NCBI GenBank assembly: GCA_949825025.1
Contig: OX463787.1
Span: forward strand, 21,311,608-21,375,607
Direction: 5' to 3'
DNA length: 64,000 nt
Source of the DNA: Siphlonurus alternatus
Taxonomy: Eukaryota; Arthropoda; Insecta; Ephemeroptera; Siphlonuridae
The stretch's first letter is position 1. The number at the start of each line of letters is the position of its first letter. This document shows positions 48,801 through 56,782 of this stretch, piece by piece. Position numbers and translations under genes: made by a program. The notes beneath the pieces were generated by a model. That model worked only from the letters and a program-made list of their open reading frames with translations, did not search any database and was not told the DNA's origin.

Positions 48801-49582
48801 TTTTGAGTATATACTACACAGTACACAATACTTATTATGCTTCATGCAGGTAGGTCTCAGGTATTATCTATATATTTTTGTTATCTCGATCTAACTATGT
48901 ATATCTTTCCTCTCTTATATTATACATTTTATATTTATAAATTTTTATGTTTTTTTTAAGCATACAGCATAAAACATAATAACACATTTTAGAAAAAAAC
49001 AAATTCTTAGCATTGTGCATATCTTCAGGCTTGGCCGCCCTTTAAAAAGCTGAAAACTACAATATGTGGCTCTTAAAATAAGCCATTGTGTAAACATTTT
49101 ACGTACCTGGTACTTCTTTTGACAAAGTATACAGTTCTAATATCATGCTTTAAATTATAAAAACAAAAATTAAAAGTTAGTCGCTAATATAAGCTCCTCT
49201 AGCGGCATGCACTAACCATGCAGTTTTATGGAGAAAGCGCGCGGTATCCCACGGTCCTACTCCTGCATGCTAGGCAACCCGCGCTAAAATCTCGCCTAAC
49301 AGTGTCCATTACTGTAATTTTAATTGTAACAATAAAATAAATAGTAAAAAGTGACAACCACATATTAGAAAATAGTGCTTTGCACATATCCGCATCTTTT
49401 TTTTTTAATTTATGTTTCTTTTTTGTAACTAGAGTGAAATGAAATCATAGATAAATAATTTCTTGGTACAATTGAAACGTTTTTTCAGGTTCAAGGTAAT
49501 GCACAGACTCCTGCAGGCCGTGTTTCTCTTCGTTGCCGCCAGGGTGCTATGGGCGCTTGTGTCGATCGTGCTGCTGTCTTGA
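35767..49582 (+). CDS. Fatty acyl-CoA reductase (FAR), 8 coding exons, complete
   Basis: Join 35767-35973, 36544-36792, 38123-38268, 38635-38744, 40171-40363, 41108-41356, 43451-43708, 49489-49582; total 1506 nt, 501 residues plus TGA. Every intron is GT-AG and every phase matches. Seen: Rossmann motif TGATGFMG (residues 22-29), LIRPKKGKD (49-57), GDV (90-92), FHAAATVRFDE (115-125), VHVSTAYSN (155-163), catalytic Y210-x3-K214 in a WPNTYAYTK context, FRPSI (233-237), GWIDNVYGPTG (248-258), a hydrophobic stretch near 360-380 and a hydrophobic C-terminus near 480-500. The order NAD(P)-binding domain then FAR_C ('sterile') domain is that of insect alcohol-forming FARs, usually about 500 residues. 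Family role: NADPH-dependent four-electron reduction of fatty acyl-CoA to fatty alcohol, normally at ER or peroxisomal membrane. Insect genomes carry many FAR paralogues, so substrate and tissue are unknown. The sequence at 35765 looks like a splice acceptor just before the ATG, so a non-coding 5' exon is likely upstream. Confidence 0.95.
36015..36373. mobile_element. Family B foldback MITE in FAR intron 1
   Basis: Arms start gggtaagataacgccgtcca and include aacttccatgtt at the centre. TTAA at the left flank and, less clearly, the right (acttaag). Confidence 0.8.
36544..36792 (+). CDS. FAR coding exon 2 (residues 70-152)
   Basis: Acceptor ctccag, donor CAG before GTGATC, phase 0 at both ends, 249 nt. 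It encodes the GDV and FHAAATVRF motifs of the short-chain dehydrogenase fold. GC content is far higher than in the flanking introns. Confidence 0.93.
37035..37243. mobile_element. Partial copy of the 56.4 kb TTAA MITE in FAR intron 2
   Basis: Shares ggggatacaaacctcaaatt and the cgcggtgc ... cacaactcaatgctaattgg block, then is truncated on the right. Confidence 0.6.
37326..37727. mobile_element. Family G foldback MITE in FAR intron 2
   Basis: tagctcaattgaaagaggag ... cctcttttgattgagcta with arms of about 170 nt including cacgtgacct. Second copy at 38.9 kb. Confidence 0.85.
37774..38039. mobile_element. Family F foldback MITE in FAR intron 2, intact
   Basis: agaaatgaatagtgggtacc ... ggtaccctctattcattt. 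Two arms meet near aggcgtcaataggcgtc. It serves as the empty-site reference for the 12.3 kb insertion and ends only about 85 bp before FAR exon 3. Confidence 0.85.
38123..38268 (+). CDS. FAR coding exon 3 (residues 153-200)
   Basis: Acceptor tccacag; it begins SVVHVSTAYSN and ends in phase 2 before GTGAGT. It follows exon 2 in frame and matches the FAR serine/tyrosine active-site segment. Confidence 0.93.
38635..38744 (+). CDS. FAR coding exon 4 with catalytic YxxxK
   Basis: Acceptor gttgcag, donor ATAG before GTAAGT. It encodes WPNTYAYTK (Y210, K214) and FRPSI. It enters in phase 2 and leaves in phase 1. Confidence 0.93.
38877..39293. mobile_element. Family G foldback MITE in FAR intron 4
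   Basis: tagtagctcaattgaaagag ... ctttcgattgagctagta. Same family as the intron 2 element. Confidence 0.85.
39631..39965. mobile_element. Family H foldback MITE in FAR intron 4
   Basis: taaatttttagatgctgaat ... cagcatctaaaaatttagta, near-perfect palindrome with acttttttttactctcttt at its centre; an internal short duplication of gtcagtacaaaat. Confidence 0.87.
40171..40363 (+). CDS. FAR coding exon 5 (residues 238-301)
   Basis: Acceptor ttgtctag, donor AG before GTCAGT. It encodes WKEP, GWIDNVYGPTG and VDLAV, all standard FAR sequence. The (GACG)n microsatellite starts only about 15 nt past the donor, so the 193-nt exon must be read as ending at 40363; the long repetitive reading beyond it is not protein. 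Confidence 0.92.
40378..40618 (+). repeat. (GACG)n microsatellite in FAR intron 5
   Basis: About 60 perfect tetramers starting 14 nt after the exon 5 donor and ending at a LINE tail. The apparent repeated TDGR peptide is not real. Confidence 0.97.
40619..41060 (-). mobile_element. LINE 3' end in FAR intron 5
   Basis: On the minus strand it encodes SSFFKSCAMYQTAKLYEFLP ... FYSVESF, the same C-terminal pattern as the LINE at 20.9 kb, followed by a 3' UTR and an A-rich tail (T-run at 40619-40640). It stops directly against the (GACG)n array. Confidence 0.65.
41108..41356 (+). CDS. FAR coding exon 6 (residues 302-384)
   Basis: Acceptor ctccacag; ends in phase 2 before GTGAGT. It encodes the YNYVSS, ITWGRF and NYKHG segments at the start of the FAR C-terminal region, then a hydrophobic stretch near residues 360-380. 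Confidence 0.92.
41450..41781. mobile_element. Family H foldback MITE near FAR exon 6
   Basis: Same ends as the intron 4 element, with the first about 40 bp partly duplicated. Lies about 95 bp after exon 6. Confidence 0.85.
41908..42052. mobile_element. Short foldback MITE
   Basis: ggttgattcaagccggccca ... ctggcttgattcaacc, imperfect 40-nt arms with a GC-rich centre. Confidence 0.65.
42531..42664. mobile_element. Short foldback MITE
   Basis: attcattgtcttagatgaaa ... tttcatctacgacaatgaaa, arms about 55 nt. Confidence 0.75.
42898..43073. mobile_element. Family D palindromic MITE, nested
   Basis: Starts tggggacattcacaaagcac and ends gtgctttgtgaatgtccccc. It folds almost end to end. Flanking aat appears twice against once in sibling hosts, a 3-bp target duplication. 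Confidence 0.85.
43161..43369. mobile_element. Family E MITE (AAGGCGGATTCA), nested
   Basis: Ends aaggcggattcaaatggcga and gccatctgaatccgcctt are inverted repeats; both sides end in TA. GC-rich interior with many GCG motifs. Confidence 0.82.
43451..43708 (+). CDS. FAR coding exon 7, FAR_C domain
   Basis: Acceptor atttccag; phase 2 in and phase 2 out before GTGATG. It encodes VYRKI, the FTNDN and FCFDM blocks, MDW and YLAKDDP, which are typical of the FAR_C ('sterile') domain. Confidence 0.93.
43733..44008. mobile_element. TIR MITE (CTCTTAAAAATTT) in FAR intron 7
   Basis: actcttaaaaaaatttaact ... ttcagctaaaatttttaaga; internal repeats of aacgtcttaaa and a hairpin around tgactactgaatactgact. 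Confidence 0.65.
44031..44387. mobile_element. Family B foldback MITE in FAR intron 7
   Basis: ggtagagataacacgcccaa ... gggcgtgttatctctacc, right flank TTAA. Nearly perfect long palindrome. Confidence 0.86.
45314..45451. mobile_element. Family D palindromic MITE
   Basis: gggggacattcacaaagcac ... ctttgtgaatgtctccc, same family as the element at 42.9 kb, also flanked by aat. Confidence 0.83.
45725..45800. mobile_element. Relic related to the 2.06 kb hAT MITE
   Basis: caagggtggatccaacgcgc followed by a G/C-rich stretch resembles the CAGGGGCGGATCCA end and interior of the hAT MITE nested in family A. No second end identified. Confidence 0.45.
45827..45858. repeat. (TA)n microsatellite
   Basis: About 16 dinucleotides. 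Confidence 0.9.
46285..47247. repeat. 960-bp imperfect palindrome
   Basis: Arms of about 400 nt: gtgttggccaagtcaagggc / cttggccaacacctgaaggt, cccctgcaggggtgaaaatg / cattttcacccctgcagggg, and outer cataaaattggaatac / gtattccaattttat. A large foldback element or inverted duplication inside intron 7. Confidence 0.85.
47250..48300. other. No gene seen (inside the candidate 4.7 kb element)
   Basis: AT-rich; near-palindromic ttctatattc repeats around 47900-47960. Confidence 0.45.
48305..48697. mobile_element. Family B-like foldback MITE, TTAA on both sides
   Basis: gggtaagataacacgaaaca ... gtttcgtgttatcttaccc with TTAA immediately outside each end (48301-48304; 48698-48701). Long inverted arms cover most of the 393 bp. 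Confidence 0.88.
49489..49582 (+). CDS. FAR terminal exon 8, hydrophobic C-terminus
   Basis: Acceptor ttttttcag; it completes arginine 471, adds 30 mostly hydrophobic residues and a TGA at 49580. A hydrophobic tail after the FAR_C domain is usual for insect FARs and probably anchors the enzyme in the membrane. Intron 7 (43709-49488) is by far the longest because of transposon insertion. A second phase-compatible exon exists at 53242 but does not resemble a FAR tail. Confidence 0.82.
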
Positions 49583-49625
49583 CTTGCATGATGATCCATT
49601 GATGTCGCCACTTAATAATATCTAA

Positions 49626-49892
49626 ACCAAGGTGGCTTCTAATATGGTGAAGACACGAAGCTGCTGCCCCCACACGGGCAGCACGGAACTAGCAAAGTTG
49701 GATGACGATCGCTTTTTTTGAGCCAAAACGACCTGTTCTAAAACCGTAAAGTAAATTCCGTTCAGGTTTACGAACACGCTTTTTCATTTTGGCTCCAAAA
49801 AAGCGTTTATCAATTATTTTCTTCCTGTTCGGCACAGTTCGTGTGGGGGCAGCAGCTGCGTGTCCTCACCTTACTATCCAGCCACCTTAGTT
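49626..49892. mobile_element. Foldback element in the FAR 3' flank
   Basis: ccaaggtggcttctaatatg ... tatccagccaccttagtt, with inner pairs gctgctgcccccacacg / gtgtgggggcagcagct. It lies 45 bp after the FAR stop codon, so it may be in the 3' UTR. Confidence 0.75.
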
Positions 49893-50144
49893 TAAACTTC
49901 TCTCCTGCTTGAAAATATCAGCTCTCAATCCAATTTATCATCACGCAATGTGACGCAATGGTCTGCAATCTGAAATTTTTCAATCAACGAGTTTACATAA
50001 AAATTATTTCATAGGGCATTTAATTTTTTTAACTACATTTTTACCAGATAGAGTGACTTAACTAAACCCTAGAAAAAGTCATTTAGACCCATTTCTTTTT
50101 TAGACTGAAAAAAAATATTGAAAATAACAAGCAAGTACTTCCAG

Positions 50145-50147
<3 letters not shown>

Positions 50148-50178
<31 letters not shown>
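50148..50178. repeat. (TA)n microsatellite
   Basis: About 15 dinucleotides. Confidence 0.9.
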
Positions 50179-50180
<2 letters not shown>

Positions 50181-50247
50181 TTAGTTAGCCACCCAGCAAT
50201 GTATTTCCGCAAAAAAATTATTGAGAATAATTTTCATTTTTTATCGT

Positions 50248-50621
50248 AAGGTAGAGATAACACGGATCAGCTGACCCAATGCTAAAAAAATCCAATTCAT
50301 GAAAATTATGAAAAAAAATAATAAATAAAATTTTGTCCTCTACAACTTCCATCAGTAGCTAAAATATCAGAAATATAAAAGAACTAGTTTTCCAGTAATA
50401 ATTTTTAAAGTTTACTACTTTCTCATGGAAAAATGGAACTTCCATATTAATTAGTGCAATTTAAAAATTAATAACTCAAAAACTAGCTCGTTTTTGTAGA
50501 CCTGATATTCTAGCTACTGATCGATAGAAGATGTAGAGGAGATCATTTTAAATTTTTTTCATAATTTTCTTGAATGAGACTATTTTAGAATTTCTCAGCT
50601 GATCCGTGTTATCTCTACCTT
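50248..50621. mobile_element. Family B foldback MITE
   Basis: ggtagagataacacggatca ... tgatccgtgttatctctacc; TTAA intact at the right, mutated at the left. Confidence 0.83.
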
Positions 50622-51142
50622 AACAAGTTATTTAAATAACAGCTTGTTTGTACCCCTCCTCACTTTGTAAAGCGTGGTGCAAAAAGATACCTTGGCATTG
50701 CTTTGGTTTAATATCATTATTTGTGTTCATAGCAGGCAAAATTAAAAATATTTTCCGCAAATAAAATTAGATTAACTAATTTGTTTGTAAAAAGAAATAG
50801 AAAAATATTTCTGATTATGTTAATTGTATAATACTAAATGTAAATCTTACAATGTTAAATTGTACTGAATAATGTGATTAATATCTGTTTTTGTAAAAAA
50901 AAATATTTTTTATTTAACTGCATGTAATCATGTAATTTGTATATACTTTGTAATATTTTATCCTTAATAAAGCATTTACTTTTATTGTTTCAATAATGAC
51001 ATGTATTCCTTAATTGGACCACTTTCTTGAAAAAAATTTTAACCCAGAAATGAATAGAGAGTATTTATGTAAGAATTTCTTATGCTCTTGAACCAGAAAT
51101 TAAATTGAAAAAACTGAAACATTGTAGCCAGTGAAACCCACT

Positions 51143-51300
51143 TAAGCCGGTATAACACGATACAAATTTTCTGATTATTGTATACAATTTTTCTTTTCAA
51201 ATAAACTTAATCTCCATTTGTTTGTATGGAGATTAAGTTTTCTTGAAAGGAAAAATTGTATACAATAATCAGAAATATTGTCTTGTGCAACACCGGCTTA
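51143..51300. mobile_element. Short foldback MITE
   Basis: taagccggtataacacgata ... tcttgtgcaacaccggctta with a perfect central stretch attgtatacaat. Confidence 0.75.
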
Positions 51301-51780
51301 CCCTAAGTGAAAGAAATAGTGCTTTAACTACCCGAGGAGAGGAGCGCAAGCCAAGGGCCAATCCGAGTATCTTATTTTGAATTTCGCTCCATTTCGTACC
51401 AGTTATCCCGTTATCAAGATAGCAACTATGCATGATACCAGTACTCTAATTATTGCAACATAAACTGAAAATTTCCTATAATAAAAAAAAATACATATTA
51501 TTTTTGTTTTTCTTATGTTATCAAAAAGTAATTTGAATCTATTTTATTTACAGACGCTAAATTAAATAGTGTTGTAATTGAACAAGCACTTCCATGATAC
51601 CATTTGACGCCATTGAACGTTGAAAACGATGAAACTAGAGATCAGTTTTGATTTTGATTGAAAGGAATTTAAGAAAGCAATCAGACGAAGATTAAAAGTG
51701 TAATATTTGTTTTTCCAAGATAGCTAGAAATGTATAATATACATAGCTAGATCCTGATTGTTGTAGAAGGTGTAATTAAT

Positions 51781-51874
51781 ATGGGTAAAAAGTGCCAAGT
51801 CTTCGGCTGCACAGCCAGGTACCAGGGTACCACAAAGGATCCTCATTCCATAGCTTCCCTCGTGACGCAGCCAC
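51781..51874 (+). pseudogene. THAP-domain exon 1 (frameshifted)
   Basis: ATG then MGKKCQVFGC with the first two zinc ligands of a C2CH THAP finger (C5, C10) and KDPH. The expected HSFPRDAA follows one frame off, then a GTAAGT donor. A single-base change near 51850 therefore breaks the frame as written. THAP domains are zinc-dependent DNA-binding modules of P-element transposases and host factors. The ATG at 51781 is well placed, immediately before the conserved K-x-C block. Confidence 0.7.
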
Positions 51875-52216
51875 GTAAGTTAAAAAGTGAAACTATGCTA
51901 TTAATTAATGTTTAATAGTATTGTCAATGTTATCATTATATTTGTATGGTAGATAGTCCATTTAGTTTTTTTTAGGTAATGGTGCATATCATATGCATAC
52001 TGTATCATATATCATATCAAAGTCTTCTACTCGCAATGGTTGGCATAACAAACCATTGGTTATGCATATAATATATGTACCAACAATATCACACTTTGTT
52101 ACAAACTGGTTTATAAATAAAGTATTGTTGTATCGAGTATAAGAAGACTTTGAATTGTATGAATAATGAATTAATGAATAGTATTTTCAATTCAACCTTT
52201 GGCTCCTCTTCTTCAG

Positions 52217-52773
52217 ATGCACCATATGGGTTAGCCTAGCAGGCAATGGGAGCTTAGTCGGCAAGACTGTGAAGGAGCTGCAATCTCTCTACTTATGCAC
52301 CAAACATTTTCACCCAGACGTTAAAACAAGAGATGCTAGAGGAATTGTTTTCAAGGAAAGAGGCACTGTACCTACATTATCTTTGCCGAAGCCAATAACA
52401 GTCGCAGGTTTAGATGATAGTGGGGAGGGTTTTATTGCAGAGTCCGAACATATTGAAATTGAAGTTAATGAGGTAGGCATAGAGCAGTCTGTATCGCAAA
52501 ACGTTTCACTGCTACTCACTCCTCCTGGGGAAAGTATGCATATTACCAATACAATAGAAAATAGGACAGAGCAAGCCAACTGTGCAGCAGATAGAGAAGA
52601 GAATGTGCCGAATTGTAGTCGAGCAAAGTACATCAGATTGTATCTTACCACACGACGAGCAAGATCTTCTAGACTGGGAAGAACGAGATTATCAAGATGT
52701 GTCAAGGGAGTTGGAGAAAACGTTCATCGAAGAAAATTCATTAAGCCCTATAAAGAGATCTTCTCAACTATTT
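52217..52773 (+). pseudogene. THAP-domain gene exon 2 (second half of finger plus acidic region)
   Basis: Follows acceptor cttcttcag and joins exon 1 in phase. It supplies the conserved Trp (TIW), LYLCTKHFHP (the C and H that complete C2CH) and VPTLSLP, which resembles the AVPTIF box of THAP proteins. An acidic, Ser/Thr-rich region follows. Near 52580-52620 the reading frame appears to change: the ongoing frame turns into Arg-rich shadow sequence while the next frame gives acidic, protein-like text (LLDWEERDYQDV, ENSLSPIKRS). A GTAAAA donor lies at about 52774; without it the frames stop at 52778 and 52827. With the break in exon 1 this suggests a decaying gene or assembly indels. Confidence 0.6.
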
Positions 52774-53130
52774 GGTAAAAATCAAAGTACAGTCATCCAG
52801 GGTTACTTTGCAACTCTTAGATATTAACTTTCAGTGCTATGAACAAATCAGTATATAATTTGTTCTCATTACTTTTAAACACATTATTTATTGTTGCTTC
52901 AAAATTGCACTAAAAATTCATCAAAAACTCTCATTGACTGTACCATTTCTACTGTTTTTCCAACAGAAAAGGTAATTTAGATGTACTGATTCAATTTACT
53001 TCCACGGCAGTCAAGATGTTTCTTCTCAGTATTGTATAAGGCGGTTGCATGAGCAACCCAATCAGTCTAATTTCCTGAGTCCCTTGGCGTAACGTATTAA
53101 CAAGTTTTTACTGTTCATCATATTTAGTAT

Positions 53131-53216
53131 TTACTATCGGAACCAAAAAGGTGTGCCCCTGAATAGCACATAACTCCCATAAGAAGAGGGGCACACCTTT
53201 TTGGTTCCGATAGTAC
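53131..53216. mobile_element. Very short palindromic MITE
   Basis: tactatcggaaccaaaaagg ... cctttttggttccgatagta, about 32-nt arms, just upstream of the 53242 exon. Confidence 0.78.
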
Positions 53217-53241
53217 TTATTCATTTTATTTGAAACTGCAG

Positions 53242-53388
53242 GTTCGGCATGCAGTCCTACACCTGCTGCAGCGATGCCCTCTTCCAGTACCTTGCCAGGC
53301 GATGCTACCACACCACCACGAGCCGCAGCTGCCCATACTACCTGCCGACAGATGCTGCCGACCACACCAGTATCGCAGAATTCAACAG
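53242..53388 (+). CDS. GC-rich candidate exon, 147 nt, frame uncertain
   Basis: Bounded by actgcag and a GTAACT donor, 49 codons long, open in all three forward frames and much richer in GC than its surroundings. It could continue the THAP gene: one frame is S/T/P/A-rich (AAAMPSSSTLPGD) and joins the acidic frame of the previous exon; another is phase-compatible with the exon array at 58.3 kb. I do not recognise a family. It could also belong to an unrelated gene. Confidence 0.45.
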
Positions 53389-53689
53389 GTAACTTCTCCC
53401 ACAATCATGGTTATTTGATACCTTCTAATTTATTATCATGTTGGTAGCATTCGTGTGGTATTGTACCCTCTGACTCAAAGGCACAGTTGGGCACAGTTGG
53501 TTAACAAGTTGAAGCTTGGGTTCTAAGCTTGGGTTCTAATATAAGCACGTCATATTATATGTATAAAAAAATAAACAAAAACCTAGACAAACATACAGAA
53601 AAGTCCGTCTGTATGATCCTACGTGCTGTGCAAAATGCACTGCAATTTTACAGTAAATGTCCAATGCCTGCATTAAAATTTTTTTATTG

Positions 53690-53800
53690 CAGAAAGGGTA
53701 CAAAGTTATACTACTCTAATTTTTTTTTTTTCGAGGCCGGAATAGAATTTACTATTTAAAAAAAAATTGAAAGTTAAGTGAGAGACGTCATCAGTTCTTT
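53690..53800. mobile_element. Family F fragment
   Basis: attgcagaaagggtacaaag and tatactactctaattttttt match one family F end; the rest is lost. Confidence 0.5.
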
Positions 53801-53804
53801 TAAA

Positions 53805-53900
53805 AAAAATTAAGTTCAGTAACTTGTAAAAGGGGCGTGGGTTCAAACCCGACCTCGGCAAAACTTTTTGAGTGTCTATTCCAAGGAAATTGAGTGAACC
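53805..53900 (+). mobile_element. Possible tRNA-derived SINE remnant
   Basis: A B-box-like gggttcaaacccgacctcgg at 53830-53849 without a clear A box or cloverleaf. Read as a relic, not a tRNA gene. Confidence 0.35.
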
Positions 53901-55587
53901 ACTTTTCTTGGTTACACAGGGTTAATTGAACTGGGGGGAAAAAATACTTAATCTTGCTCACTTGGACTCGTGTGATATTCAGTAGTCAATTTGATTTTAT
54001 ATTCCCATCGGAAGTGTGAGGCTTCCGACCGTCCTTTTCATTTTTGCATTTTGAAATTTTGACTTCAGGTTTATAAGAAGAGTACTAACATGTTTGTAAA
54101 CCTAACCTCTCACTTCCGGCAGGAATATTAAATAAATGCGACTATATCTAAACATATTTAGAAGTTCCTTATGTTCCCCTCTGTATCAGCTGTATAATCC
54201 GGCCCCAACGTAAATAAGTCGTAAAGGTGTTATCACATCGTTATCAGCTTGACTCAGATCATTTATCTCTCATTTCCCAATATTGTGTCTCATCACCTAC
54301 AGACACCTGGCATCGTAAATCTTGGCAAAGAGATGTTACTAGAACGGAGCATAGGTAGGGACCATGACCTAGGAAAACGTTTGACTATTTTAGACTAGAA
54401 TATCGAAATATATGACACGAAAATTTGTCGAAATGTAAAAACTGTGGAAGGTTTTAAAATTTTAAGAAAAACAAAAAAAAAAAAATATCATGCTCAAGAT
54501 TTTACAAGTTCTGTATTTTGGATAGAAGGTAATTTTTTTTACCACAGTACTGAAAAACCAATTGAAATTTTGCATTACATGCAGTAAACTTGTATATGTA
54601 CAGCAGTATACATAATTGATTGATATTTCGGGGCAATTGACACATTTTTGTCATGTATGCTCCCTTGTACACTTCAAAAATGTTAATATATAATTTTATT
54701 CTCGGATAGCTCTGGCCTAATTTATTTAAAATTTTAGTATCAAATTTAAATAAAAGTAAAAATTTCCAAAGTACACTCATCGTCTTGTAAAGTTTCCCTC
54801 CTTTGCAGCCTTGTTAATCACCATTCCCTCTGTTGTTCATACGGGGCATGGTGATTTATTTGATTTATTTTTATTTTATTACCTCCTTCATTGACAATAC
54901 AGAATACATATATATAACATAATATATTTATTAGTCAACATTAAACACTGCCCATGGGGCAAATGAAAAATATTGCTGAGCAGTCCATTCATAGGATTGT
55001 GTCCAACAATTGCGATTAACAAAACTGGAAAGGGAAATTTTCCGAGGAGACAACTGTACAATCTTTCCAAGTATGTATCATTCTTTAAAGTTTACAGACT
55101 TTTTCAGTGAGTTATTATATTATACAGTCTAAAACTCCCCAGCTGACATTTAGCATTCCATTAATCAATCATATAATATATAGCAGACATGTAGTAGTGA
55201 TTAGGCATGAGCATGAGTAAGCTAGTTAAACAAGTACTTGTTATAGCATCATATTCAGTGTTAAACAATCGAAAGTAAAATGTTTAGAGAGCGTAGCAAA
55301 ATTAACAGCCAACTGAGCAATTGAAATTTTGATGTTAATTAACGTTTCAAAATTTTAGAGATAATAATGTATAAAATAATAAGCAGCAAAAAAGAGAGAG
55401 AGGGACAAGTTATCAAAATTAGAAAAGTGTCGGAAAAAAAAACAAATACTGCAAATTGTATAGTTTTTAACGTTTTTAACTCTTTAGTAATTCATATTAA
55501 TATGAAATAAATTTCATGTTTCTTTAAAAATAAATACATGGGACTTATTGTTCATATTTTATATATTCAAGTGTGGTTGATAAAAAT
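53900..55587. other. No gene seen (possible intron)
   Basis: AT-rich sequence between the 53242 exon and a SINE fragment. A (GA)-rich patch near 55395. Could be intron of the THAP or another gene. Confidence 0.45.
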
Positions 55588-55795
55588 GTGGTTCCCCTAA
55601 CTTTGAACCATTGCACTTCCGGTTCATTGACAAAAAAGCTGTAGCGTCCATCCTGGTTATAGTTTCCACGTTTCCCTCAGTCGCAAGTAAATGCCGGGAT
55701 GGATTGCAAGGCCGTGTCAGCCCCCGTTTCAGAAGAGCCCGTGAAACGCTAAAGTTAGGGTTTCGGAAGGTTCGGGGTTTCAAAGTAGTGTGTAA
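55588..55795 (+). mobile_element. 5S-SINE 3' domain (5'-truncated)
   Basis: Contains the GTTTCCACGTTTCCCTCAG block and the GGATGGATTGCAAGGCCGTG block of the SINE, with no 5S head. Ends close to the same tail as the full copies. Confidence 0.75.
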
Positions 55796-56045
55796 TTAGT
55801 GAGTAGAAGTAACCAATAGGGTGTGATTAAAAGATATAATATAGTAATATATAAATTTATTTCAAAAAGAAAGCTTAACATAAATGCAGTCACATCCTCA
55901 CAGTAAAGAATGGAAAATGCAAGAATATCGATGACATCATACACTCATTATGATAGCTGACGGTCCATGCAGGGTCCTACAAAACATCGGCCATTGTCAG
56001 TGAACAGTTTGGAACATAAATGCATGACAAATATGGAATCACGGA

Positions 56046-56341
56046 TAAAATACCCTGGGATATAATACCCAGACAAAATACCCTAGGACAAAATACCCTC
56101 AGACAATTCACCCTAGGACAAAATAACCTTGGATAATTTACCCTAGGACAAAATAACCTTGGACAATTTACCCTCGGATGAAATACCCTTGGACAAAATA
56201 CCCTAGGACAAAATACCCTCAGACAATTTACCCTAGGACAAAATACCCTTGGATAATTTACCCTCGGACAAAATACCCTTGGACAATTTACCCTTGGACA
56301 AAATACCCTCGGACAAAATACCCTCGGACAAAATACCCTTG
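56046..56341 (+). repeat. 15-bp minisatellite (GGACAAAATACCCTN)
   Basis: About 20 units of 15 bp with two interchangeable forms, aaaataccct and aatttaccct, ending in cttgg / ctcgg / ctagg variants. Confidence 0.92.
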
Positions 56342-56429
56342 TCTGTAATATATAATATTATTATGTTATTGTGAATTGCCCATGAAAGAGATAAAATAAG
56401 TTTCACTAAATCCTGCGCATGATACTTAA

Positions 56430-56757
56430 AGGGATACAGGCCTCAAATTACAAATTAGACAGACATTAAGTGTTGCTCGAGTTTATAATAAACATTCTTA
56501 TTATTTTTACATGCGCGCGGTGCGTCTGTGCGAAGTCGCGCTACAAAGAAAGTCCTTGCTGACGTCACAACTCACAGCTAGCACCGATTAGCATTGAGTT
56601 GTGACGTCATCAAGGACTTCATGACGTCATCAAGGACTAAATTTCTTACTATGAACTGCGACTGCATCACGCGTGGAAAAAAATGATGCGAATGTTGATT
56701 ATATACTCTAAACCCACTTGGTGACTATCTAATTTGTAATTTGAGGCCTGTATGCCT
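56430..56757. mobile_element. TTAA-flanked foldback MITE (AGGGATACAGGCCTC)
   Basis: 328 bp with inverted ends agggatacaggcctcaaatt / aatttgaggcctgtatgcct and TTAA on both sides. Contains a repeated tgacgtcatcaaggact. piggyBac-type target site. Confidence 0.85.
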
Positions 56758-56782
56758 TTAACAGCATAATTTATATTTTGTT

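Larger units (their letters stand above)
44646..49311. mobile_element. Candidate 4.7 kb TIR-bounded element filling FAR intron 7
   Basis: Left end taatggacactgtcaggcga and right end tcgcctaacagtgtccatta are inverted with one difference over 20 bp. Both sides also share gggttgc and accgtgggata further in. Interior holds nested MITEs, a 960-bp palindrome and no long reading frame. Confidence 0.55.

Noticed and set aside
56046..56341. CRISPR-like array
   Set aside because: Units are contiguous 15-bp tandem repeats without spacers, in eukaryotic DNA.
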